64,000 nucleotides of DNA from Neorhizobium tomejilense (GTDB lineage: Bacteria > Pseudomonadota > Alphaproteobacteria > Rhizobiales > Rhizobiaceae), in the NCBI GenBank assembly GCA_002968845.1, contig PVBG01000017.1:62001-126000 (forward strand), in the 5' to 3' direction. Below are positions 1-8,147 of this stretch, piece by piece (position 1 is the first letter of the stretch; each line of letters opens with the position of its first letter). The notes beneath the pieces were generated by a model. It saw only the letters and a list, made by a program, of their open reading frames with translations. It ran no database searches and was not told the DNA's origin. A program made the translations under genes and the position numbers.

Positions 1-1164
1 AAACATGATCGTTCCTGGTATCCCAACATTGGAGAGCAGAGCAAACAGGAAGCTCGATGTGCGGGAGGTACCGAGGCCAACCCCGAGACCGTAGGAATCG
101 AGGAAATTCTGGTATCCATAGGTGTTCCAGGAACCGCGTTCCACTGCGGAAGCCGATGTGGACTTGCTGAAGATGAGCAGGTCAAAATAGTCATAGAGCT
201 GCCGGAAAAGCACCTCGTTGAGGGCAATCACCAATGCGATGAGACAAATCAGCGGCGGTGCAAACAGCACGATCGCCGAACTGTTCCGGGTTCCGGACTG
301 CCCGCCACAGCGGAAGAAGGCGGTGATATACAAGATCACGAAGCAAAGCGGCAAAGCCAACAGGCCGGCCGACGACGTAGACCGTATCACTAGCAGGGTC
401 GTGACAAGGAAAAGTGCGCCGCTCAATCTCAGGTCGCGCCCGCAGAGCCACAGCGTGCCGGTAAACCCGACGGCGGCGAGGCTGATGCCGGCGAATGCCG
501 ACGCCTCCGGCCACGAGCCGACGATACGCTTGACACCGGCGACGACGTCATCATCGTGAAATGTGTATTGGGCGTTGCGGATGTAGAGAAAAAGGTCTTG
601 AGCCCCAGTGCCATAGGTCGCGATGTCGAGCAGAGCAAAGAAGGCATTCGCGCCGGCGAATACCAGAACCCCGACGGCGATTGCCCTGAAACCCGCCATG
701 GTGGATCCGATCGCCAGGATCAGGACATAGGCGAGAAGATCTGCCGAAACGTAGATCGCCTGGGTAAAATTGCTGGAGACCGGCCCCAAAGGCACGGTGC
801 TGCCGGTGGATGGATATTCGGAAGAGCCGAGCGGGATGATGTCCGTCATGCGGGCAAGCAGGCGCGGCGCGAAAAAACCCAACACTGTCCCGTAGATCAG
901 CAGACAGGCCAGCCAGAACCCGGGCTTGGGGAAGTACAGTGCCTTCAGCGCGATGCCGAACTTGTCTCGATAGGTCAGGACGCTCAGGGCAAGGAATGCG
1001 AGAAAGAGGTGCGCCGGCTGGATGTTTGCGGAACCCATCAGGATTGCGGCTGCAGCACCGAAAACGGAAAGGCCGATGAACACGACGATGCTCGCATGGT
1101 ATCCCGCGAACAGACAGTAGACCCCCAGAACGAGCGTAAATATTCCGATGGGCTCCAAACTCAT
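1..1164 (-). CDS. O-antigen ligase-like polytopic membrane protein (partial, C-terminus off the window)
   Basis: An open frame runs on the minus strand from an ATG at 1164 to the left edge without a stop, giving at least 388 residues. Translation shows repeated hydrophobic segments from the N-terminus (MSLEPIGIFTLVLGVYCLF), a long loop near residues 100-125, and a polar stretch (about residues 320-350) before the last visible helices. This layout fits the Wzy/WaaL O-antigen polymerase/ligase superfamily used in exopolysaccharide or LPS assembly at the inner membrane. Family identity is inferred from topology and composition; no motif fixes it. The start lies just downstream of a small ORF of the same strand, so both could share a transcript. 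It could also be another polysaccharide export membrane protein. Confidence 0.6.
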   Translation of the reverse strand, partial: MSLEPIGIFTLVLGVYCLFAGYHASIVVFIGLSVFGAAAAILMGSANIQPAHLFLAFLALSVLTYRDKFGIALKALYFPKPGFWLACLLIYGTVLGFFAPRLLARMTDIIPLGSSEYPSTGSTVPLGPVSSNFTQAIYVSADLLAYVLILAIGSTMAGFRAIAVGVLVFAGANAFFALLDIATYGTGAQDLFLYIRNAQYTFHDDDVVAGVKRIVGSWPEASAFAGISLAAVGFTGTLWLCGRDLRLSGALFLVTTLLVIRSTSSAGLLALPLCFVILYITAFFRCGGQSGTRNSSAIVLFAPPLICLIALVIALNEVLFRQLYDYFDLLIFSKSTSASAVERGSWNTYGYQNFLDSYGLGVGLGTSRTSSFLFALLSNVGIPGTIMF

Positions 1165-1192
1165 GCGCGATACCTGTCGTTGCCGGCGCCCA

Positions 1193-1426
1193 TCAGCCAA
1201 TTGGTCCGGTATTTGATGCCGGCAAAGGAGATCGCGGGCCGATGGCAGCCGGAGCCGAACCGGCCGTTTCGGCGCCTTGCTCCGTCCTCCTCTGTGTTTC
1301 GGCAATGAAAGTCGGCGGGTTCCGCTTGGCCCCAGGCTTGGTACGGGCATCGGGGCGCACTTGCGCGAAGATCGCCCTCCACCTCCTCAGGACCGGATCG
1401 AGATAGGCTCCCTGTAGATCTTCCAT
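1193..1426 (-). CDS. Small hypothetical ORF upstream of the membrane protein
   Basis: A 77-codon frame starts at ATG 1426 (MEDLQGAYLDPVLRRWRAIF) behind an AAAAGGATCAAG Shine-Dalgarno-like stretch and stops 28 bases before the membrane-protein start. The N-terminal third looks protein-like and amphipathic; the C-terminal half is rich in Ala, Pro, Gly and Arg and could be spurious. A longer overlapping frame (1161-1595) looks like a compositional shadow. No family is recognised. The call rests only on the ribosome site and on its position in line with the downstream gene. Confidence 0.3.
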   Translation of the reverse strand: MEDLQGAYLDPVLRRWRAIFAQVRPDARTKPGAKRNPPTFIAETQRRTEQGAETAGSAPAAIGPRSPLPASNTGPIG

Positions 1427-1595
1427 CTTGATCCTTTTCACTCGTTCCGTGGAGCCGAACGTGCTTCACATCAGGACGCATTGGGGACTGTGTATGGTCG
1501 CTATGGGCCGCAAGACATGGAACGCGAGCCGATCGACCTGTTCGAAAGCACGCCCTCATCCGTCCCAAGGCTCGAGCCTTCGCCGTGCTTCGCAA

Positions 1596-1951
1596 GTTAC
1601 GACAAAACCCAAGGTCGGTCGTTTTCCGAGCCGAGCCCTAGGTTATCTGCGTATCGCAAGTGGATCGTATCGCTTTGAACCGTCGTGGCAACAGCATCAA
1701 AAGGTTTAGGAAGAGCCGACATTCGTCGCAGCCAAATCATTAAGAGTCCTCCGAGAATGAGGATTGCTTTGGCCGGGGCGAGACGATCTACGATCCCTGG
1801 CCGGCTACCGGCTTCACTTGATGATACTTCTCTCTGAAGCCGATGCCGCAGTGGTTAAACGTGCAGTTTGGTCCGTCGCGCTGACCTAGTTCGGAACCGC
1901 GGCTGAGCAAAGGCAGATATGGAAGATGTCTCCGAACCCGCGTCCGGCAGA
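1596..1951. other. Intergenic stretch with no recognised gene
   Basis: About 355 bases between the polysaccharide region and the aldolase gene. Short frames here have atypical composition and no ribosome site. I see no RNA gene, terminator or repeat that I can support. Confidence 0.5.
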
Positions 1952-2860
1952 TCAAAACCTCTGCGGGGCCGCGCCCTCGATCATCTCCAATGCCAGCCTG
2001 ACGTCATCTTCGGCGTCTTTCGGCAACGGCAAGATCGGGCGCGGCGGCTGGACGTGCGCCAGACCCAGGAGGTCTGCAATGACGAACATAACGCGGAAGC
2101 TGCCGTAGCGCTTGAACAAGGTCCAGAGCGGTTCGAAAGCCTTGTTCAACCGCGTGGTCTCGACAATGTCGCCGGCCCGCGCAGCACGCGTCAGCGCAAG
2201 CGCCGGGCCCGGCAGCAGGCCTGCCGCAACGCTGTACCAGGTGTCACATCCGGCAAGCAAGGCATCGGCCGCCCCCCAATCGCCGCTATATCCGATCGTG
2301 AACCTGTCAGGGGTGATCTGTCGCAGGCGTGCGAGTTCCCCCGCGTAATCGCCACCTGCCGCCAGAGGCATTTTCACGGCGACGATGTTGGACACCGCCG
2401 ACAGCCGGGCGATCAACGCATCGCTGAACGTGAAGCGCGTGGTGCTGGGATTGTTGTAGATGCATAAAGGCAGTTCCACGGCCTTGGCCACAGCGACGAA
2501 GTGCTGAAAGACTTCGTCCTCGTTCAGGGGAACGTATGACATGGGCGCCAGGAGCAGGCCGTCGGCGCCGGCGGCTTTGGCGTCGCGCGCCAAAGCCTGA
2601 GCGTCGTCGGTGCGCAATGCTCCTACACCCACCACAAGAGGCGTCTTGCCGCCAATACATTCAACGGCAACCGCGACTGTACGCCTGCGCTCTTCCTTCG
2701 TGAGGTATGCATAGCCACCCGTGCTGCCGAGCAGCCCTATGGAATCTGCACCCGCGTGATGGATACGCTCGAGAAAACGGGCCAGCGCCTCGGCGTCGAC
2801 GCGCCCTTCAGCATCGGTCGGGGTCAGGGGGAACGCAGACAGGCCATTGAACAAAGTCAT
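1952..2860 (-). CDS. DapA-family (dihydrodipicolinate synthase/N-acetylneuraminate lyase) class I aldolase
   Basis: The 302-residue protein has the length and (beta/alpha)8 pattern of the DapA/NanA family, which forms a Schiff base with pyruvate or a 2-keto acid. The Schiff-base lysine is Lys163 (in NIVAVKMP) and the catalytic tyrosine is Tyr135 (in CIYNNPST). The usual GTTGE substrate loop is altered to GSTGG (residues 45-49), so the substrate probably differs from aspartate semialdehyde. It follows a LysE-type exporter by 17 bases on the same strand and probably shares its promoter, controlled by the divergent MocR-type regulator. A housekeeping lysine-pathway role is unlikely given this setting; the real substrate is unknown. 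Two further DapA-family genes occur near 50.4 and 52.5 kb. Confidence 0.85.
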   Translation of the reverse strand: MTLFNGLSAFPLTPTDAEGRVDAEALARFLERIHHAGADSIGLLGSTGGYAYLTKEERRRTVAVAVECIGGKTPLVVGVGALRTDDAQALARDAKAAGADGLLLAPMSYVPLNEDEVFQHFVAVAKAVELPLCIYNNPSTTRFTFSDALIARLSAVSNIVAVKMPLAAGGDYAGELARLRQITPDRFTIGYSGDWGAADALLAGCDTWYSVAAGLLPGPALALTRAARAGDIVETTRLNKAFEPLWTLFKRYGSFRVMFVIADLLGLAHVQPPRPILPLPKDAEDDVRLALEMIEGAAPQRF

Positions 2861-2877
2861 GATCCAACCTTTTCAAA

Positions 2878-3516
2878 CTAAATACGGGAGAGCAGCATGC
2901 GCAGCCCCGCGAACGCAAAGAACAGCGACAGCAGGCTTTCGATCCAGCGGCGGCAGCGGCGGTACAGAGCCACCATCGGCGCTGTGGAGAAGACAATGGC
3001 GTAGCCACAGAAGATCGCGACGCTCAAGACGGCGCAGCCACCCAATATAGCGGCGATGCTTTCCCACGAAGAACTCGGGCCGATGCCCAACGTGACCAGC
3101 GCGATCCATGCAAGCACGGATTTCGGGTTCGCCAGATGCATCAGGAGGCCCCGCCGGTAGAGCGCGGCTCGAGAAAGAGCAACTTCATCCGCCGACACGC
3201 GCGCCGCCAGCTTCTCGTTCGACATCAGCGCCGAACGTCCGGCCTTGATGGCGAGGAACAGCAGATACAAACCCCCGAAAATCTGGAGAACGATCAGGGC
3301 GTGAGCGTACCTGGCCAGCAAGGCGGAGATGCCCGTCGAGGCCATCAGACCCCAGAAGATAGAGCCGCTGACAACGCCGGAGGCGAGCATGAGCGCAGCA
3401 CCTCTGCCGCGCGCCATCGCCACGCCCATGATGCGCATGTTGCTCGGGCCGGGGCTACCCGCGGCGATGACATATGCTGCATAGACTATGAGCAACTGAT
3501 GCAGGTCGGAATTCAT
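2878..3516 (-). CDS. LysE/RhtB-family amino-acid exporter
   Basis: A 212-residue inner-membrane protein beginning MNSDLHQLLIVYAAYVIAAG, with the family signature PGPSN near residues 21-25 and about six hydrophobic segments. LysE/RhtB proteins export amino acids or related small metabolites. The start at 3516 was chosen because the family N-terminus begins here; an in-frame extension to 3615 would run through the divergent promoter. The DapA-family gene follows closely, so exporter and aldolase form a two-gene operon. The adjacent divergent MocR-type regulator is the likely controller. The exported substrate cannot be read from sequence. Confidence 0.85.
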   Translation of the reverse strand: MNSDLHQLLIVYAAYVIAAGSPGPSNMRIMGVAMARGRGAALMLASGVVSGSIFWGLMASTGISALLARYAHALIVLQIFGGLYLLFLAIKAGRSALMSNEKLAARVSADEVALSRAALYRRGLLMHLANPKSVLAWIALVTLGIGPSSSWESIAAILGGCAVLSVAIFCGYAIVFSTAPMVALYRRCRRWIESLLSLFFAFAGLRMLLSRI

Positions 3517-3584
3517 TCCTTGAAGCCCTTTAAACCTTATCCAGCATCGAAAGATGCAATTGCTACCGATGACGATTGTCTTGA

Positions 3585-3629
3585 CTGCAAGCGACCTATT
3601 GCAGTTCATTGGCACAAACTAAACTGCCA
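3585..3629. promoter_or_regulatory. Candidate MocR operator region between the lysE-type gene and the regulator
   Basis: Two short inverted repeats lie side by side in the divergent promoter: CTGCAA-N8-TTGCAG at 3585-3604 and TGGCA-N10-TGCCA at 3610-3629. The second ends 16 bases before the regulator's proposed start. MocR proteins commonly bind paired repeats in divergent promoters, so these are candidate sites. This is inference from symmetry and position only. Confidence 0.4.
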
Positions 3630-3645
3630 GTTTTGGAGATTTTCA

Positions 3646-5154
3646 TTGGTCCAGTACAGACAAGGGTCTCGCAGGACCGGAGCGACCCGCCGTATCTATC
3701 ATTCCCTGCTCAAGCAGATTGAGGCTGGCGTCTATGGTGTCGGTGACGCTCTGCCTTCAAGCCGCTCGCTTGCGGAAGAACTGGGTGTTTCGAGGACGAC
3801 GGTGACCGCCGCATTCGACCAGCTTGTTTCGGAGGGGTATGTCCGGGTGCAGCAGGGACGGAAAGCGTGTGTCGCTTCAGCAGGTCGGCTGAGCAAGGTT
3901 GATCCGCCCGACTGTTCGGCGATCCTCGCTCGCCGGCTTTCCGCCTATGCAACTCGTGCGATGGCTCTGCCGCCGAACAGCATCGCCGGGAGGCTGCCGC
4001 TCAAATTCGATTTCCGCTACGGCGATATTGCGGCAGAGGACTTTCCCAAGGCCCCCTGGCGAAAAGCGCTGAATACCGCCTTCCTCAGGCATCGCGACAG
4101 ATTGGGATACGATGATCCAGCAGGAAGCCGATCCTTGCGGGAGGCATTGCAGGGCTATGTCTGGCGCTCGAGGGGCATCAGCTGCGATCTCGGCCAGATC
4201 ATCGTTGTCAACGGATCGCAGCAGGCGCTGGACCTATGCGCTCGGGTTCTTGTCAATCCCGGCGACCGTGTCGTGGTCGAAGACCCTTGCTATGCCATGG
4301 CCAAGAACGTGATGCATGCCGTCGGAGCAAACATCGTTGCCGTACCTTGTGGCGCTCAGGGGATGGATACCACGAAGCTTCCCGAGGTTGGCGACATCGC
4401 GGCCGCCTATGTGACGCCCAGCCACCAGTTTCCTCTGGGAGGAGTCTTACCTGCTGCGCATCGCCAAGCCTTGATGGAGTGGTCCATGTCGGCGAGCGCT
4501 TATGTCATCGAGGATGACTACGACAGCGAATATCGGTACGATGTCAGCCCCATTCCGCCCCTTTATCTCTCTGGACAAGGCCGCGTCATCTATGTCGGAA
4601 CGGTCTCAAAGACCCTGTCGCCGACGCTCAGGCTCGGCTACATCATAATTCCGCACCCACTCGTCGAGGCCTTTATCGAATGCAAGCGGATTGCCGATCG
4701 GCACACATCCACGTTCGAACAGGAGGCTCTTGCCGCGCTGATCGAGACCGGTGCCTACGAGCGGCATGTCCGCAGGATGCGCAGGCTTAACGCAGAGCGA
4801 CGCGCCGTATTCCTGGCGTCGATGACCAGCGCTTTTGTGGACGACATCGAGATCGTCGGCACGACTGCGGGACTTCACGTCGTCGTGTGGTTCAACGTCA
4901 TTTCCCGGCGGCAAGAGGCGCGTTTCGCGGATATTGCCCGAAGCCACGATATTGGAATCTATCCCATCGCTCGCCTGTTCTCATCGCCGACCGATGAGCG
5001 GGCCGGATATATCTTTGGTTATGCCTCCATGTCTGTCGATCAACTCGCCAAAGGAGTGGAAAAGTTGCATCGCGCATACCTCGGCTTCATCGGCGAAGAG
5101 GGGCCTCCAGGGGGGAGCGGGAGCCAAAACGGCAAGTCTTCGAGCGCCACATAG
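3646..5154 (+). CDS. MocR/PdxR-family transcriptional regulator (GntR HTH plus aminotransferase-like domain)
   Basis: A GntR-type winged helix occupies about residues 10-80 (DALPSSRSLAEELGVSRTTV). It is followed by a fold-type I aminotransferase domain of about 400 residues, with the PLP lysine at Lys322 in the motif GTVSKTLSPTLRLGY. These regulators sense PLP-linked or amino-acid ligands. I placed the start at TTG 3646 because GGAG sits seven bases upstream and the result, 502 residues, is normal for the family; the open frame continues to 3136 but that part is antisense to the exporter gene. It is divergent from the LysE exporter and DapA-family aldolase and probably controls them. Confidence 0.85.
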   Translation: MVQYRQGSRRTGATRRIYHSLLKQIEAGVYGVGDALPSSRSLAEELGVSRTTVTAAFDQLVSEGYVRVQQGRKACVASAGRLSKVDPPDCSAILARRLSAYATRAMALPPNSIAGRLPLKFDFRYGDIAAEDFPKAPWRKALNTAFLRHRDRLGYDDPAGSRSLREALQGYVWRSRGISCDLGQIIVVNGSQQALDLCARVLVNPGDRVVVEDPCYAMAKNVMHAVGANIVAVPCGAQGMDTTKLPEVGDIAAAYVTPSHQFPLGGVLPAAHRQALMEWSMSASAYVIEDDYDSEYRYDVSPIPPLYLSGQGRVIYVGTVSKTLSPTLRLGYIIIPHPLVEAFIECKRIADRHTSTFEQEALAALIETGAYERHVRRMRRLNAERRAVFLASMTSAFVDDIEIVGTTAGLHVVVWFNVISRRQEARFADIARSHDIGIYPIARLFSSPTDERAGYIFGYASMSVDQLAKGVEKLHRAYLGFIGEEGPPGGSGSQNGKSSSAT

Positions 5155-5262
5155 TTTTCACCGGCGGCTACGTGATGCATCCGCTGTTTCCGCGACTTCG
5201 AAGAGAAACGTCTTCCGGTAGAGGGTCGAGTTTCAGACCGACCACGCACCCTTTTCGCCTGA

Positions 5263-5880
5263 TCAGGTCCTGGTGGCCGCGAGACCGTGCAAGACCAGAT
5301 CAAGATGGGCCTCGATATATCTCGGCGTTTCAAGATCGAGACGACCGTCGTGGATCAGCGCTTCGACAATCAAGGCCAACGCAGGCGCAAGTATGACGCG
5401 TGCAACCGCCGCAGGTCCGTCCCGAAACTCACCCTGACGGACACCTTCGTCGATCAGAGCCTGCCCCGTGACGAGGATCGGCACGACGAGTTCCGCGTAG
5501 TGGTCATCAATGAGCTGGGGGAAACGCACACCCTCAGAGATAGCGAAGCGAAGCAGCTCCCGGGTTCTGCGGTCTTCCATAACGCGCTCGTAAAAAAGCA
5601 GGATCAAGGATCTCAGCCGCTCCGCGCAACTTCCCGTGAGTTCCCTGGCCTCGGCTAGCACGCCCTCGAATGGTACCGCAATATGCCGTGCCATGGCCGA
5701 AAATAGAGCCTCCTTGGTGGGGAAGTAGACGTAGATCGTCCCTTTCGTCACGCCTATTCGGGCGGCGATATCTTCCACCCGCGCTGCCGTGTAGCCTTGT
5801 TCGATGAACTCCTCAAAGGCAGCGTCGAGAATCTGCGCAGGCCGGAGAGCCTTCTGTTCGGCGCGCGTCAGCTTTTTCAT
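5263..5880 (-). CDS. TetR/AcrR-family repressor of the adjacent RND pump
   Basis: A 205-residue protein with a TetR helix-turn-helix near residues 15-60 (ILDAAFEEFIEQGYTAARVEDIAARIGVTKGTIYVYF) and an all-helical ligand domain after it. The start at 5880 (MKKLTRAEQ) has GAGGA eight bases upstream; a longer frame to 5919 lacks such a site. It is divergent from the two adaptor genes and the RND pump. A 22-bp palindrome overlapping the pump promoter lies in the shared intergenic region, fitting autorepression and pump repression relieved by a toxic ligand, as known for AcrR-type systems. The ligand is unknown. Confidence 0.85.
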   Translation of the reverse strand: MKKLTRAEQKALRPAQILDAAFEEFIEQGYTAARVEDIAARIGVTKGTIYVYFPTKEALFSAMARHIAVPFEGVLAEARELTGSCAERLRSLILLFYERVMEDRRTRELLRFAISEGVRFPQLIDDHYAELVVPILVTGQALIDEGVRQGEFRDGPAAVARVILAPALALIVEALIHDGRLDLETPRYIEAHLDLVLHGLAATRT

Positions 5881-5933
5881 GTTCACATTCCTCACCAACA
5901 GGTCCTGTGGCTTCCACATGCCAGCATTATTTC

Positions 5934-5961
5934 ATTGACTTTCTGGTTAGTCAATTATAAT
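5934..5961 (+). promoter_or_regulatory. Pump promoter with overlapping TetR-type operator
   Basis: The perfect inverted repeat ATTGACT-N8-AGTCAAT covers 5934-5955. It includes a -35-like TTGACT (5935-5940) and abuts a consensus -10 TATAAT (5956-5961) with a slightly short 15-base spacer. A repressor bound here would block RNA polymerase at the pump promoter. The adaptor gene starts 31 bases after the -10. Confidence 0.65.
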
Positions 5962-5991
5962 CGGCTTTGAAAGCGACTTGAGAGGCGGCTT

Positions 5992-7065
5992 ATGGGACAG
6001 TTAACAACAGGCATTTTATTGGGGTTTTCCATCGCATGCCTCACGGCTTGCGCTCCCCAGGAAGAAGCTCGACAGAAGAACGCGCGACAGGTGGAGACGG
6101 TGACTGTTCAAGCGGCACCGGTGTCGGAAACCATTTCGACGACGGGCGAGATCAGTGCCAGGGTCCAGTCCGACCTTTCATTCCGCGTCAGCGGTCGCAT
6201 TATCGCACGGCTGGTCGATGTCGGCGATCACGTCAAGGCTGGCCAGGTTCTCGCACGCCTCGATACGCAGGAGCAGACGGCGGACCTCCAGGTGGCGCTT
6301 GCCAATCTCCAATCCGCGGATGCGCAGCAAACGCAGGCCCGGCAGGCATTCGACAGGCAGCAGAGCCTGTTCACCACAGGCGTAACCACGCAGGCCGCCC
6401 TCGATAACGCACGCGAAGCACTTTTAACGACGCAGGCCACGGTTCAGTCGGCGCAGGCCCAGCTGGACACGGCCCGCGATACGCTTGGCCAGACGGAGCT
6501 CAAGGCGGATGCCAATGGAATCATTACCGCCAGGAGCGCCGAAGTCGGTCAGGTGGCGCAGGCTGCCCAGCTTATTTTCACACTCGCCCATGACGGTCCC
6601 CGAGACGCCGTGATCAATGCCAACGAGTCCGCTCTTCTCGGACGCCCGCTTGAGGACGTTGCCGAGGTCAGGCTCCTGTCGGGCAGCGCCAGGTTTCGGG
6701 CCAAGGTCCGCGAGGTATCGCCCACCATCGACACCACGACGGGGACGATCCGGGTGAAGCTCGCTCTCGAAGATGCGCCTGACGCTCCCCTGGGGAGCGC
6801 CGTGGTTGCAACCGCGCGGTACAAGCCCGAGACCGTCATCGAGCTGCCCTGGTCGGCAATGGCCTCCCGCGCGGGGCGGACGGCCGTCTGGCTCGTCGAT
6901 CCGAAGACAGGCGCCGTCTCCCTCCATCCCGTGAGGGTCGCGGCCTATGCCAGCGGACGCTTCTCCGTCGAATCCGGCCTGTCTGCCGGCGACATCGTCG
7001 TTTCCAACGGCACGAAGTTTCTGAGCGAGGGCGACCTTGTGTCTTATGAAGGAGCCGCAAGATGA
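5992..7065 (+). CDS. RND efflux periplasmic adaptor (membrane fusion) lipoprotein, first copy
   Basis: A 357-residue HlyD/AcrA-type adaptor. The N-terminus is a lipoprotein signal with lipobox LTAC, so the protein should be lipid-anchored in the periplasm. A biotinyl-lipoyl-like half-motif (GRIIARLVDVGDHVKAGQVLARLD) lies at residues 68-91, an alpha-helical hairpin at about 95-165, and beta-barrel segments beyond. It links the inner-membrane RND pump to an outer-membrane channel, which is not encoded nearby. It overlaps the second adaptor gene by ATGA, indicating translational coupling. Two different adaptors in one RND operon is the arrangement of Pseudomonas TriABC. Confidence 0.88.
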   Translation: MGQLTTGILLGFSIACLTACAPQEEARQKNARQVETVTVQAAPVSETISTTGEISARVQSDLSFRVSGRIIARLVDVGDHVKAGQVLARLDTQEQTADLQVALANLQSADAQQTQARQAFDRQQSLFTTGVTTQAALDNAREALLTTQATVQSAQAQLDTARDTLGQTELKADANGIITARSAEVGQVAQAAQLIFTLAHDGPRDAVINANESALLGRPLEDVAEVRLLSGSARFRAKVREVSPTIDTTTGTIRVKLALEDAPDAPLGSAVVATARYKPETVIELPWSAMASRAGRTAVWLVDPKTGAVSLHPVRVAAYASGRFSVESGLSAGDIVVSNGTKFLSEGDLVSYEGAAR

Positions 7066-8147
7066 AAATCGATCCCCGCCTGACGGCGCTTCTGGCAGCG
7101 GCCGCGATGCTGTCGGCTTGCCAGAGGCAAGAGGACGCGGCATCGCTGCCTCCCCGCCCGGTCCTGTCTCAATTGGCCGAACCGGTTCCGCAGGCGGCAT
7201 TCACTCTGCCCGGCACTGTCCAAGCCCGTATCGAGACCGAGTTCAGTTTCCGCATTCTTGGTCGGGTCATCGCCCGCAATGTCCAGGTGGGCGACCTCGT
7301 CAAAAAGGGCGACGTCCTGGCAGCCATCGATCCGGTGGCTCTCGAGCTGGCTGTCAAAAGCGCGCGGTCCGACCTTGCCAACAGCCAGGCGCAACTTGCC
7401 AACGCCCGCATCACAGAAGACCGGCAGAGAACCCTGCTCGAGAGACAGAGCGGGGCCAGGGCCACCTTTGAAACCGCCGAGCTGGAGCGCAAAACCGCAG
7501 AAGCTGCGGTTGCCAAGGCCCAGGCAAATCTGGACAAGGCGAACGAACAGCTGAGCTATTCGCGTCTGCTTGCCGAATTCGATGGTGTGGTCACCGCGAC
7601 CGTCGCCGAGGTGGGCCTTGTCGTCTCGCCGGGGCAAAATGTTGCGACCGTCGCGCGACCGGAAGAACGCGACGCAGTGGTCGACGTGCCCGAAGCTGCC
7701 GGCGACCATTTGAAGCCAGGCGCATCCTTCGACGTCGCCTTGCAACTTGATCCCCGTATTCACGCCAGGGGCGTGGTCCGCGAGATCACGCCCGAAGCGG
7801 ACGCTGCGACGCGTACGCGACGCACGCGGTTGACGCTGATCGATCCGCCCGAGGCGCTCAGGCTCGGTTCGGTCATAACGGCCAGTTCCATGGGCGAAGC
7901 GAAGACCCTGATCCGGCTGCCCTCCTCCGCGATCCGGACAGAGGGATCGAAGGCATTCGTCTGGATCGTCAACAACACCACCGGGAAGGTCACCTCCGCC
8001 CCGGTCACGCTTGCTGAAGAAACCATCGCAAGTAGCCCCGTTACCGTGACCGACGGGATCAAGCCCGGCGACAGGATCGTCACCGCCGGCGTCAACACCC
8101 TCGTAAACGGCCAGACCGTTCGCATCGATCAGGAGACCCTCAAGTGA
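7062..8147 (+). CDS. RND efflux periplasmic adaptor lipoprotein, second copy
   Basis: A 361-residue adaptor paralogous to its upstream neighbour, with lipobox LSAC near residue 20, a lipoyl half-motif (IARNVQVGDLVKKGDVLAAID), a coiled-coil hairpin around residues 105-175 and a C-terminal beta domain. An AAGGAG ribosome site lies seven bases before the ATG at 7062, which overlaps the previous stop. Its own stop overlaps the GTG start of the pump gene, so the three genes form one tightly coupled operon. In TriABC-type pumps both adaptors are needed and probably assemble as a mixed hexamer; whether that holds here is inference. Confidence 0.88.
   Translation: MKIDPRLTALLAAAAMLSACQRQEDAASLPPRPVLSQLAEPVPQAAFTLPGTVQARIETEFSFRILGRVIARNVQVGDLVKKGDVLAAIDPVALELAVKSARSDLANSQAQLANARITEDRQRTLLERQSGARATFETAELERKTAEAAVAKAQANLDKANEQLSYSRLLAEFDGVVTATVAEVGLVVSPGQNVATVARPEERDAVVDVPEAAGDHLKPGASFDVALQLDPRIHARGVVREITPEADAATRTRRTRLTLIDPPEALRLGSVITASSMGEAKTLIRLPSSAIRTEGSKAFVWIVNNTTGKVTSAPVTLAEETIASSPVTVTDGIKPGDRIVTAGVNTLVNGQTVRIDQETLK

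Noticed and set aside
1161-1595. 144-residue frame upstream of the polysaccharide membrane protein
   Set aside because: Composition is Arg/Ser-rich without a fold pattern, and the alternative frame with a ribosome site (from 1426) is more plausible.
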